Shown here: piece by piece, positions 8,582 through 18,043 of the stretch
Numbering within the stretch: the stretch's first letter is position 1
Layout of the letters: every line of letters starts with the position of its first letter
Assembly (NCBI GenBank): GCA_034927445.1
Contig: JAYFPZ010000045.1
Span: forward strand, 1-64,000
Length of the DNA: 64,000 nt
Source: PHAA01 sp034927445
Lineage (GTDB): Bacteria > Bacillota > Syntrophomonadia > Syntrophomonadales > Syntrophomonadaceae
Reading direction: 5' to 3'
Position numbers and translations under genes: made by a program
The notes under the pieces: generated by a model
Told to the model about the DNA's origin: nothing
Database searches by the model: none
What the model saw: the letters and a program-made list of their open reading frames with translations, nothing else

Positions 8582-8823
8582 TGTCAAGGCTAAAAACAAA
8601 ATTGGGGCGGCGATACTGTAGGAACTGTCCAAGGCTGAGGACAGAGGCTTACCCGGATGATTTCAAGATCCCGGCCATTACGTTATCGCGTAATTTGCAT
8701 AGGCGCTTTATTGCATTATTTTATGCGGATGCTGATTCCAAAAGGAGAAAAATAGGGAATTTTGTTGTATAATATACCATAATATGTACATTTTACTTAT
8801 CCCAGTTGGCGAAAGGAATGACC

Positions 8824-9918
8824 ATGCGACCATTTCACTGCAGCTACAGCGGCCAGGCCTTGAATTTGCTGGATAGATTGAATATATCGCTGATACTTTC
8901 CACCTATCAGGCCGGCAAAGTTATTGTTCTATCCAGTGACGGAAAAAATATGCACCAGCTGGTAAGAAGTTTTGCCAGACCCATGGGGATCGCTTTAAAG
9001 GATCAGATGATGGCGTTGGCGGGGGCGTTAGGGGTTACCGTCTTCAGGACCGACCCGCATTTAGCCATGACCTATCCCGAGAAGCCGGATACCTATGACG
9101 CTTTTTATTTCCCCACCACCTTGTTCAGAACGGATTATGTGGACATTCACGATATTGCCTTTACCAACCAAGGCTTGGTTGGCGTCAATACCTCTTTCAG
9201 CTGTCTTTCGCGCTTGGACGGCCAGTACTCTTTCAATCCTACCTGGAAACCGGCCTTTATCCATGAATTCATTCCCCAGGACCTGTGCCATCTGAACGGC
9301 ATGGCAGTCGATGATGACGCCAATATCAGATATGTGACGGCTTTCGGCGCGACGGCTTCCAGGGAAGGCTGGCGGGAAAACAAGTTAACCGGCGGGGTGC
9401 TCATTGATGTGAAAACCAACGCGACGGTTTTGGACCGGCTGCCCATGCCCCACTCGCCGCGGATTTACAAAGGGGAAATCTACCTGTTGCTTTCTGCGGA
9501 GGAAGCACTGGTAAAAGTGGATCTGGAAAAACGAAACTACCGGATAATTGCTAAAGTGGACGGATTTATCCGGGGACTGAGTTTTAAGGATGATTATGCG
9601 TTTATCGGGGTTAGTAAATTAAGAAAAAGCCATGCCTTTTCCGATTTGGCCATTGCCGACAAGGAAATCAAAGCCGGTGTCGTGATTGTCGATCTCCGTA
9701 CCGGGGGAAGGGTCGGCGCAATCAAATATGAAAACAGTGTGGACGAGCTTTATGATGTACACATATTGGACGGATATAAAAGGGTGAACCTTTTGAATTA
9801 CCAGCAATCCCTGCGCCAAAGGGCCTTGATTACGCCCTTCGGCTGCCAGTGGGTGGAGAATATAGCGGGAAACAACGAAATAATAAACGGACAGGGGGAC
9901 CAGGATGAAAAAGAATAG
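8824..9918 (+). CDS. TIGR03032 / DUF4915-type protein
   Basis: A 364-residue protein that I recognise as the TIGR03032 family from its opening (FHCSYSGQALNLLDRLNISL), STYQAGKVIVLS, FARPMGIAL and HLNGMAVDDDANIRYVTAFG segments. The family is predicted to form a beta-propeller-like fold; its biochemical role is not established. It has no signal peptide, so it appears cytoplasmic. AAAGGA six bases before the ATG at 8824 decides the start over TTG 8806 and ATG 8818. The stop overlaps the start of the giant adhesin gene by 14 bases, implying translational coupling and a role in making, modifying or regulating that surface protein. Confidence 0.85.
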   Translation: MRPFHCSYSGQALNLLDRLNISLILSTYQAGKVIVLSSDGKNMHQLVRSFARPMGIALKDQMMALAGALGVTVFRTDPHLAMTYPEKPDTYDAFYFPTTLFRTDYVDIHDIAFTNQGLVGVNTSFSCLSRLDGQYSFNPTWKPAFIHEFIPQDLCHLNGMAVDDDANIRYVTAFGATASREGWRENKLTGGVLIDVKTNATVLDRLPMPHSPRIYKGEIYLLLSAEEALVKVDLEKRNYRIIAKVDGFIRGLSFKDDYAFIGVSKLRKSHAFSDLAIADKEIKAGVVIVDLRTGGRVGAIKYENSVDELYDVHILDGYKRVNLLNYQQSLRQRALITPFGCQWVENIAGNNEIINGQGDQDEKE

Positions 9919-12900
9919 TAGAGGTTTTACAACTTATCAGCAGACCTTGTTTAACAAATATGAGATCGATGAGAGTTATCTGCAGACGCGCAAACAAAGA
10001 AGAGCCTGCCTGGACTTGCTGGAAAAGATTGACCAAAATCAGGATATCGATGAGAAGAAAATGATTGCGAAAATCGCCTCTGCTTTTCGAGGCAATGAAT
10101 TATATAAGAAAGCAGCTTCTTGTATGACCATCGCCGCCCTGCTCGTCACTTTACAAAGTACGCCGGCTATGGCTCAGGCAGCCGCCGGCTTTCAGCCGTC
10201 TGCCCAGGTAACCGGCACATTATTGGAACTGGACAACAGCGTCATCATGGACGAAGACAGCTTCCTGTATGATAAGGGTTCGGCGGTGCGGCAGGAGATT
10301 AAAATTACCTCCCTGCATCTGGTTGCCAATAAAGCGCTGAAAAATGTGTATGATCCCCTGGATGACAGCGGTGTGCTGATTGATGCGGACTCCGATGTTA
10401 TCTATTACCCCCAACAAGAAGTGAAAAACCTGACGGTTATCGATACTGACCTGGATGACTGGGAGACTCTCCGGGACGCGGTTACGGAAGGGGAAATCCT
10501 GCTTCTGGACGGAACTGTAGATCCCCTGGAGGCGATTCTGGCCAAACTTCAGAATATGCAATCAGTCGACTGCCTGAATATTATTTCCCATGGCTCCGGC
10601 GGCAGGCTGGAATTTGCCAACGGCGTCATTGACAGCCGGACCTTGGCGGCCCATAAAGACAAATGGGCCCAGCTTTCCGGTTATTTTAGCCGGGAAGGGG
10701 ATATTCAGCTTTTCGGCTGCAATATCGCCAAGGGCAAAGCGGGGAAAGCCTTTATTGAGGAATTGGCTCAAATTACAGGGGCGGATGTAGCCGCCTCCAT
10801 CAATCCCACCGGCGCGGAAAGCAAAGGCGGCGACTGGAAACTGGAAGCTGTTACCGGTGATGTCGCGGGCAACCTTCCCTTTACTGAAGCAATGGTTTCA
10901 AATTTTTTGAATCTTCTTTTCCCTACCGGTACCCAGAATTATAACTTTTCCGCTTTTACTGATAGTGGCGACACCATCAGTAACGCTTATTTTTTGGTTA
11001 GCGGCATTGACAATGATATGGCAAAACCAATGGATATATCTGGGGCAGCAGCATATTTACATAGTTCTTATTGGGGTGAGGACTTTAGTATTAAAGTCGA
11101 GGCGGTTGGAACAAGCCTTGAATCATTTGAACTGGAGGATCTCAATCTCGAAAATGCCACTCCTTATGACCCTGCTTATTATAGTTTTACCAACGTACAT
11201 ATCACAGGGCATAAAGCCGACGGTACCGGTACCGTTGATTCTGGAAATATTACGCTTGCTTATTCCGCTTCAGGCAGCAGTTTCAGCGGATGGGATAATT
11301 TTGACGGAGTACAGCTGGATTACTTTGTTATCAATGCCAGATCAGATTATTGGGGTGCGGAAGTCCTGATGTTCAATTCATTTTCCGTCAGCAATATGGT
11401 GGCTGCGGCGCCGCCCAATACTGCGCCCACCGTATCCGACAGCACTAAGAATGGAACCGAAGACACGACGATGACTTTTACCACAGCGGACTTTACCGGA
11501 GAATACAGCGACGCGGAAGATAAGGACTTAAGCGAAATACGGATCGTGGACCTGCCGGATGCCTCCGACGGGGTATTGAAGTTAGACGGTGCGGCTATTA
11601 CGGCCGGACAGGAAATTGATGCGGCCGATCTTGCTGATATCACCTTTGAGCCCGCCGCCGATTTCTTTGGAAACGCCAGCTTTGCCTGGAAAGCCAGCGA
11701 CGGCACGGATTTCTCCGTTTCAGCGGCGACCATGACTCTGAATCTAGCGGGGACCAGTGACCCGCCCGCGGCGAGGGATCATACCTTCACAACGGATGAA
11801 GATGTAACCCTGAATGGAAGTTTGACGGGATACGCCGAAGATGTTGACGGCGATACCCTGACTTATGCCCAAGCAAGCACTCCCACCCATGGAACCGTCA
11901 CCGTAAATTCAAATGGCACCTTTACTTACACCCCGGCGGCAAATTTCCATGGGACCGACAGCTTTGCCTGGAGTGTATCGGACGGACTAGCCTCCGCTAC
12001 CGCCGTCGCTACCATAACCGTCACCGCGGTCAACGACGCCCCGACCGTTTCCGACAACAGCAAAAATGGCACCGAAGATACGACCATGACTTTCGCGGCT
12101 GAGGATTTCAGCGTGGGCTACAGCGATGAGGAAGGCAACGCTTTTAACGGCATCCTGATCGTGGATCTGCCGGATGCGGCCACGGGAGTATTGAAGTTAG
12201 GCGCTGCGAATATTATAGCCAATCAGGCAATAGCCGCTATGGATCTGGGAAGTATCACCTTTGTACCCGCCGCTGATTTTAACGGCAGCACCAGCTTTAC
12301 CTGGAAGGCAGGCGACGGTATGGATTTCTCCGCTTCGGCGGCGACCATGACCCTGAATATAGCGGGGACCAATGATGCGCCGACAGCGGCAGATTATACC
12401 TTCACAACAGATGAAGATACCGTACTCAATGACAGTCTGACAGGCTATGCGGCAGATGTTGACGGTGATACTCTGGCCTATGCCAAAGTCAGCGATCCTA
12501 CCCATGGAACCCTTACCGTAAATACGAGCGGCAGCTTTACTTATACCCCGGTCGCCAACTTCAACGGGACCGACAGCTTCACCTGGAGCGTATCGGACGG
12601 AACAGCCTCCGCTACTGCTACGGCTACTATTACCGTCGACGCGGTCAATGACGCGCCGATCGTATCCGGCAACAGCAAGAACGGAACCGAAGACACAACC
12701 ATGACATTTGCAGCAGGAGACTTCAGCGTTGACTACAGCGATGAGGAAGGCAGTGCTTTCAGCGGGATTAAGATAGTGACGCTGCCGGATGCGGCGCACG
12801 GGGTATTGAAGTTAAGCGGTACGGCTATTACAGCCAACCAGATAATAGCCGCCGCCAACCTGGGGAATATCACCTTTGTACCCATTGCCGATTTTAACGG

Positions 12901-15900
12901 CAGCGCCAGCTTTACCTGGAAGGCAGGCGACGGAACCGACTATTCGGACACAGCGGCGACCATGACCTTAAATATAGCGGGGACCAATGACGTGCCTACG
13001 GCGGCAAATCATACCTTCGCCACGGATGAAGATGTAACCCTGAATGGAAGTTTGACAGGATATGCCGAAGATGTTGATGGCGATACCCTGACTTATGCCA
13101 AAGCAAGCGATACAATCCATGGAACCGTTACTGTAAATACAGACGGCAGCTTTACTTACACCCCGGCGGCCAACTTCAACGGATCGGACAGCTTCACCTG
13201 GAGCGTATCGGACGGAACAGCCTCCGCTACTGCTACGGCTACTATTACCGTCGACGCGGTCAATGACGCGCCCACCGTATCCGGCAACAGCAAGAATGGG
13301 ACCGAAGACACAACCATGACATTTGCAGCGGGAGACTTCAGCGTTGACTACAGCGATGAAGAAGGCAGCGCTTTCAGCGGGATTAAGATAGTGACGCTGC
13401 CGGATGCGGCGCACGGGGTATTGAAGTTAAGCGGTACGGCTATTACAGCCAACCAGGTAATAGCCGCCGCAAATCTGGGGAATATCACCTTTGGACCAGT
13501 AGCTGATTTCAACGGCAGCACCAGCTTCACCTGGGAAGCCAGCGATGGCGCGGCGTACTCTGCGGCAGCGACTATGACCTTGAATATAGCGGGGACCAAT
13601 GACGTACCCACGGCGGTAGCTCATACCTTCACAACGGATGAAGATACCGTGCTCAATGATAGCCTCACAGACTATGCGGCCGATGTGGATACGGGAGATA
13701 CCCTGATCTATGCCAAAGAAAGCGATCCCACCAACGGAAGCGTTACCGTAAATACGAACGGCAGCTTTACTTATACCCCGGTAGAAAACTTCAACGGGAC
13801 TGACAGCTTCACCTGGAGCGTATCGGACGGAACGGCCGATTCTAATACCGCTACGGCTACTATTACCGTCACCGCGGTCAACGACGCCCCGACCGTATCC
13901 AATAACAGCAAGAATGGAACCGAAGACACGACCATGACCTTTGCGGCGGGCGACTTCAGCGTCGGCTATAGCGATGAAGAAGGCAGCGCTTTCAGCGGTA
14001 TTCGGATTGCAACCCTGCCGGATGCAGCTCACGGAGTATTGAAGTTAGGCGCTGTGAATATTACAGCCAATCAGGTAATAGCGGCCGTAAGCTTAGGGAA
14101 TATCACCTTTGTACCAGCAGCTGATTTTAACGGCAGCATCAGTTTTACCTGGAAGGCAGGCGACGGAACTGATTACTCTGACCCAGCGACCATGACTCTG
14201 AGTATAGCAGGGACTAATGACGCGCCCACAGCGGCGGACCATACCTTCACAACGGATGAAGATGTGGCCCTGAATGGAAGTCTGACGGGATACGCCGGAG
14301 ATATTGACGGTGATAGTCTGATCTATGCCAAAGCAGGGGATCCCAGCAATGGAAGCGTTACAGTGAATGCAGATGGTACCTTTACTTATACACCGACGGA
14401 AAACTTCAACGGAACCGACAGCTTCACCTGGAGCGTATCGGACGGAACGGCCGATTCGAATACCGCTACCGCCACCATCACCGTTAACGCGGTCAACAAC
14501 GCCCCGACTGTATCCAATAACAGCAAGAATGGAACCGAAGACACGACCATGACCTTTGCGGCGGGAGACTTCAGCGTCGGCTACAGCGATGTGGAAGGCA
14601 ACGCTTTCAGCGGGATTCAGATAGTGACGCTGCCGGATGCGGCTCACGGAACCTTGAAGTTAAATAATGTGGATATTATAGCCGGACAGGAAATTGATGC
14701 AGCCGATCTTGAAGATATCATCTTTGTGCCGGTGGCTGATTTCTATGGCAATGCCAGTTTTACCTGGAAGGTCAGCGATGGGATCTCATATTCCGCCTCG
14801 GCGGTGACCATGACCCTAACTATAGCAGGGACCGATGACGCGCCGGGAGTGCCGACAAATGTAACGGCTTCAGCCGGCGATGGACAGGTGACGGTAACCT
14901 TTATTCCGCCGGCCGATGACGGCGGCAGCGCCATTACGAGATACATTGTCACTTCAGAGCCCGGGGGCATAATGGCAGAGGGCGGTACCAGCCCCATAAC
15001 CGTTACCGGACTTATCAACGGAACAGCCTACACTTTTAAAGTCAAGGCCGTTAATGGGGTTGGGACCGGGATCGAATCAGCGGCCTCCAATGCGGTTACG
15101 CCTTCAAGCAGCGATAGTTCTTCCGGCAGCAATAGTCCTTCAACGCCGCCGGCAACCTCTTCCTCGGATATCAATATTCTAGTCAACGGCAATACGGAGC
15201 AAGCTGCGACCAGTACAACGACCCGGGATGGAGATCGAACCGTTACAACCGTTACGATAGACGGCGATAAGCTGGAAGAGAAGCTGCAAGCGGAAGGAAA
15301 TAATGCTGTCGTCACCATACCTGTCGGCAACAGTCCGGATACGGTGGTGGGACAGTTAAACGGACAAACGGTGAAAAACATGGAAAACCAAGAAGCCATC
15401 CTGGAGATAAAAACCGAAAATGTAACCTATACCCTGCCCGCATCCCAGATCGACATTTCTCGTATCTCAGAGCAGATTGGCAATCAGGTGGATCTAAGGG
15501 ACATAACGGTTAGGGTGACGGTATCCGAACCACCGCAGGATACGGTGAAGGTTATTGAAGATACGGCAGACCGGAATAGTTATCAAATCGTAGTTCAGCC
15601 AGTCCAGTTTGAGATCACCTGTACAAGCGCTGGAAAAACGGTGGAAGTTTCAAGGTTCAATGCCTATGTAGAGAGAACGATCGCTATTCCGGAAGGAGTT
15701 GATCCCGGCAGAATTACGACCGGGATCATCTTGAACCCTGACGGCACATTTTCCCATGTACCCACTCAGATTGTCATAGTGGATGGCAAGTATTACGCCA
15801 AGATCAGCAGTTTAACCGACAGCACCTATTCGGTTATTTGGAATCCCAAGTCATTCAGGGATGTTGAAACCCATTGGGCCAAACCAGCAGTCAATGATAT

Positions 15901-16417
15901 GGGATCGAGACTGATTCTCAATGGGATTGGCAATGGGAATTTCGCACCGGAACGGGAAATCACCAGAGCTGAATTTGCCTCGATTTTGGTAAACGGGCTG
16001 GGACTTATGAGACCTGGAACCGGACAATACAGTTTCGCTGATGTTTCGCAAAATAATTGGTATTACGATGCTGTATCCATAGCCTGCGAAAATGGCTTGG
16101 TCACCGGTATGGGCAATAATATGTACATGCCCGGGGAACAGATCACCCGGGAGCAGGCCATGGTTATGGTTGAAAAAGCCATGAAACTTGCCGAGTTAAA
16201 TACAGAACTGCAGAATGGGGAAGAAGATAGTATTCTGCAAGAGTTCCTTGATTCGGAACAAATTTCCCCATGGGCCCGGAAAAGTGCCGCAATCTGTGTG
16301 AGAACAGGCATAATAACCGGAAAAGGTGAACAAAGGCTCGCCCCTCAGGACTATATCACCCGGGCTGAGGTAGCAGTAATCGTCCAAAAGCTACTGCAAA
16401 AATCAGATTTGATCTAA
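9905..16417 (+). CDS. Giant SLH-anchored adhesin with DUF4347 and cadherin-like repeats
   Basis: A 2170-residue secreted surface protein. An unusually long charged N-terminal extension (1-67) precedes a hydrophobic signal (about 68-90, ending AMA-QA). A DUF4347 domain (about 175-330) has the paired motifs SHGSGG (His229) and LFGCN (Cys272), resembling the His/Cys layout of caspase-fold peptidases. After a unique region come 11 alternating cadherin-like modules (about 505-1645), one fibronectin type III domain (about 1646-1735), a Ser-rich linker, a beta-rich stretch, and three SLH repeats (about 1984-2166: FRDVETHWAKP, FADVSQNNWYYDAV, SPWARKSAAICVRTG) that should bind secondary cell-wall polymer. 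It is translationally coupled to the TIGR03032 gene and ends at a strong terminator. Likely roles are adhesion or surface-layer decoration; whether DUF4347 processes the protein is unknown. Confidence 0.9.
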   Translation: MKKNSRGFTTYQQTLFNKYEIDESYLQTRKQRRACLDLLEKIDQNQDIDEKKMIAKIASAFRGNELYKKAASCMTIAALLVTLQSTPAMAQAAAGFQPSAQVTGTLLELDNSVIMDEDSFLYDKGSAVRQEIKITSLHLVANKALKNVYDPLDDSGVLIDADSDVIYYPQQEVKNLTVIDTDLDDWETLRDAVTEGEILLLDGTVDPLEAILAKLQNMQSVDCLNIISHGSGGRLEFANGVIDSRTLAAHKDKWAQLSGYFSREGDIQLFGCNIAKGKAGKAFIEELAQITGADVAASINPTGAESKGGDWKLEAVTGDVAGNLPFTEAMVSNFLNLLFPTGTQNYNFSAFTDSGDTISNAYFLVSGIDNDMAKPMDISGAAAYLHSSYWGEDFSIKVEAVGTSLESFELEDLNLENATPYDPAYYSFTNVHITGHKADGTGTVDSGNITLAYSASGSSFSGWDNFDGVQLDYFVINARSDYWGAEVLMFNSFSVSNMVAAAPPNTAPTVSDSTKNGTEDTTMTFTTADFTGEYSDAEDKDLSEIRIVDLPDASDGVLKLDGAAITAGQEIDAADLADITFEPAADFFGNASFAWKASDGTDFSVSAATMTLNLAGTSDPPAARDHTFTTDEDVTLNGSLTGYAEDVDGDTLTYAQASTPTHGTVTVNSNGTFTYTPAANFHGTDSFAWSVSDGLASATAVATITVTAVNDAPTVSDNSKNGTEDTTMTFAAEDFSVGYSDEEGNAFNGILIVDLPDAATGVLKLGAANIIANQAIAAMDLGSITFVPAADFNGSTSFTWKAGDGMDFSASAATMTLNIAGTNDAPTAADYTFTTDEDTVLNDSLTGYAADVDGDTLAYAKVSDPTHGTLTVNTSGSFTYTPVANFNGTDSFTWSVSDGTASATATATITVDAVNDAPIVSGNSKNGTEDTTMTFAAGDFSVDYSDEEGSAFSGIKIVTLPDAAHGVLKLSGTAITANQIIAAANLGNITFVPIADFNGSASFTWKAGDGTDYSDTAATMTLNIAGTNDVPTAANHTFATDEDVTLNGSLTGYAEDVDGDTLTYAKASDTIHGTVTVNTDGSFTYTPAANFNGSDSFTWSVSDGTASATATATITVDAVNDAPTVSGNSKNGTEDTTMTFAAGDFSVDYSDEEGSAFSGIKIVTLPDAAHGVLKLSGTAITANQVIAAANLGNITFGPVADFNGSTSFTWEASDGAAYSAAATMTLNIAGTNDVPTAVAHTFTTDEDTVLNDSLTDYAADVDTGDTLIYAKESDPTNGSVTVNTNGSFTYTPVENFNGTDSFTWSVSDGTADSNTATATITVTAVNDAPTVSNNSKNGTEDTTMTFAAGDFSVGYSDEEGSAFSGIRIATLPDAAHGVLKLGAVNITANQVIAAVSLGNITFVPAADFNGSISFTWKAGDGTDYSDPATMTLSIAGTNDAPTAADHTFTTDEDVALNGSLTGYAGDIDGDSLIYAKAGDPSNGSVTVNADGTFTYTPTENFNGTDSFTWSVSDGTADSNTATATITVNAVNNAPTVSNNSKNGTEDTTMTFAAGDFSVGYSDVEGNAFSGIQIVTLPDAAHGTLKLNNVDIIAGQEIDAADLEDIIFVPVADFYGNASFTWKVSDGISYSASAVTMTLTIAGTDDAPGVPTNVTASAGDGQVTVTFIPPADDGGSAITRYIVTSEPGGIMAEGGTSPITVTGLINGTAYTFKVKAVNGVGTGIESAASNAVTPSSSDSSSGSNSPSTPPATSSSDINILVNGNTEQAATSTTTRDGDRTVTTVTIDGDKLEEKLQAEGNNAVVTIPVGNSPDTVVGQLNGQTVKNMENQEAILEIKTENVTYTLPASQIDISRISEQIGNQVDLRDITVRVTVSEPPQDTVKVIEDTADRNSYQIVVQPVQFEITCTSAGKTVEVSRFNAYVERTIAIPEGVDPGRITTGIILNPDGTFSHVPTQIVIVDGKYYAKISSLTDSTYSVIWNPKSFRDVETHWAKPAVNDMGSRLILNGIGNGNFAPEREITRAEFASILVNGLGLMRPGTGQYSFADVSQNNWYYDAVSIACENGLVTGMGNNMYMPGEQITREQAMVMVEKAMKLAELNTELQNGEEDSILQEFLDSEQISPWARKSAAICVRTGIITGKGEQRLAPQDYITRAEVAVIVQKLLQKSDLI
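11417..14830 (+). repeat. About 615-bp tandem coding repeats
   Basis: Two module types alternate. Type A starts near NSKNGTEDTTMTFAAGDFS and type B near HTFTTDEDVTLNGSLTGYA. Six A and five B modules are present, with A starts near 11417, 12031, 12647, 13262, 13880 and 14494. Several units are almost identical at DNA level, suggesting recent duplication or homogenisation. Confidence 0.9.
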
Positions 16418-16457
16418 GCCTGAAAATAATAATCAACGATAAGTCTGGACTATCATC

Positions 16458-16492
16458 AAAACCCCGCTATTTCTTGCGATTAGCGGGGTTTT
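16458..16492. terminator. Bidirectional rho-independent terminator
   Basis: AAAACCCCGCTA (16458-16469) pairs perfectly with TAGCGGGGTTTT (16481-16492). The flanking A and T runs allow termination from both the adhesin gene and the convergent HD gene. Confidence 0.9.
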
Positions 16493-16515
16493 CACATTTA
16501 ATGCTTTTCTTCTTT

Positions 16516-17790
16516 TTAATTAATATAACCGGGGTTGGCAGAGGCTAAGAAGTCTTTATAGTCTCTTTCGGCAATTTGTTGATGTGCCTTGCATATCTCC
16601 GTAAGTAAATCGAAATTATTTTTTAATATGGATACAACATTGGAGCAAATTGAGCCGTCATTCACCATAGATTCCAGCACCCCAATGACTTTTTCTTTTT
16701 CCATTCCCGGACGATAGGGACGATTTTCGGTAACTGCCGTAAAAATATCAGCTACGGCCATGATTCTAGCCCCTAAGGGTATGTCCTCTCCGGTTAAATG
16801 AAAAGGATATCCCTGTCCGTTCAATTTTTCATGGTGAAAAGAAGCCCATTTTTTTATAGTTGTAATACTATCGGATACATTCAGCAGTTCATAGGTAAAA
16901 AAGGTATGACTCCGGATAATATCGAATTCCTTTTCGGTCAGTGCGGCTGGTTTTTCCAACAAGGTATTATCAATTGCCAATTTGCCTAAATCATGCAGGT
17001 ATCCTGCAATCAGGATCATTTTGCATTCATTACTGGAAAAACCGCAAAGTTCGCCTAGTTTTTCAGCCGTTTTGGCTACGCCGGCAGAGTGGGTGGCGGT
17101 AAAATGGCTGCGAAAGTCTATAATTCGTGAGAACATTCGCGCCAGCTCAATTAAGTTATCCAGGTCAAGATCAGTCATATTCAATATTTCTGAAGGAAGG
17201 TAATTTATAGGGGTTTTGCCTGCCAAAGCAAGCCAAATATGTTCTATTGGACTGAGGCTTTCCATTGCCTCCACGGCCTTAGGCATAAAATGACTGCCTT
17301 TTTTGGATAGTATATTGGACATAATCTCAGGGATTTGTGGAAGCACCTCATTATTTTTATTAATCAACACGCAAGTCCTGTCAGCCAAATAAAGAATGTG
17401 GCTGGCTAAAGGAATATGTATACCCTTGAATTTTCCATCATCGACATCTTGCCACTTAATATGATGGTAACGCACTGCTTCTGCAATTGATCTAAAAGGA
17501 TCAAAATATTCGAGCAGCTTGGCCCCCCTGAAGGCATGACCATTAACTGTTATTGGTTCTTCTTCAATAACTGCAAGCCGCTCGGCCACGTCAAGCGCCC
17601 CAATATCATGCAGCATGCCTTCAATAATAATTTGCTGCTGTTCCGCTTTAGGCAGCCCCATGGCTTTAGCCAGGTGATATGCCAGAAAAGCAACCTGTTG
17701 ATGATGGTTGGCTAATTGAGGTGCTACTAAATCAACCGAATTGGTGATGCATAATAACATTTCATAAAGGTTAATCCGGGCTGGTTCCAT
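16516..17790 (-). CDS. Double HD-domain phosphohydrolase (HD-GYP type)
   Basis: A 424-residue cytoplasmic protein with two HD modules. The N-terminal one has MLHDIGAL (about residue 65) and YHHIKWQDVDDG, and looks like a degenerate HD. The C-terminal one has GYLHDLGKLAI, HSHTFF-type spacing, and SFHHEKLNGQGYPF followed by GARIMAVADIF, the hallmark of HD-GYP proteins, which hydrolyse cyclic di-GMP. The usual Asp in the HHExxDGxGYP motif is Asn here, so activity is likely but unproven. It lacks receiver or membrane domains. It is convergent with the adhesin gene and could tune surface attachment through c-di-GMP together with the GGDEF protein at 43217-44314. Confidence 0.88.
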   Translation of the reverse strand: MEPARINLYEMLLCITNSVDLVAPQLANHHQQVAFLAYHLAKAMGLPKAEQQQIIIEGMLHDIGALDVAERLAVIEEEPITVNGHAFRGAKLLEYFDPFRSIAEAVRYHHIKWQDVDDGKFKGIHIPLASHILYLADRTCVLINKNNEVLPQIPEIMSNILSKKGSHFMPKAVEAMESLSPIEHIWLALAGKTPINYLPSEILNMTDLDLDNLIELARMFSRIIDFRSHFTATHSAGVAKTAEKLGELCGFSSNECKMILIAGYLHDLGKLAIDNTLLEKPAALTEKEFDIIRSHTFFTYELLNVSDSITTIKKWASFHHEKLNGQGYPFHLTGEDIPLGARIMAVADIFTAVTENRPYRPGMEKEKVIGVLESMVNDGSICSNVVSILKNNFDLLTEICKAHQQIAERDYKDFLASANPGYIN

Positions 17791-18043
17791 AAAATATCTT
17801 AGCTCCTTTATTGACTAACTATTAGTACCCATTGCAAGTATACTTATATTTGCTATAATCATCAAGCAACAGCCAAAATCCGCCTGACGCTCCCGGGTCA
17901 GTTTTTCGTTTTATGACCATGAACGGAGTATTAAAAGGGGAGAAGCCGGAAGACTATCAATTGACGGTTGGTTGCAAAATCATATATCTTCAATAATAAT
18001 AAGCAGATATAGTGGAAGCATATTTGGGCAAGGAGGACAGTCA

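Noticed and set aside
8581..8772. 63-codon plus-strand ORF after the PadR operator
   Set aside because: It begins inside the palindrome, has no ribosome site and an Arg-rich random composition; probably chance.
12197..14647. Long minus-strand ORFs opposite the adhesin repeats
   Set aside because: They repeat with the coding repeats and mirror the skewed codon use of the plus-strand gene; no starts with ribosome sites.
11417..14830. CRISPR-like array
   Set aside because: The repeats are about 615 bp and in frame within one protein; no short repeat/spacer pattern exists.
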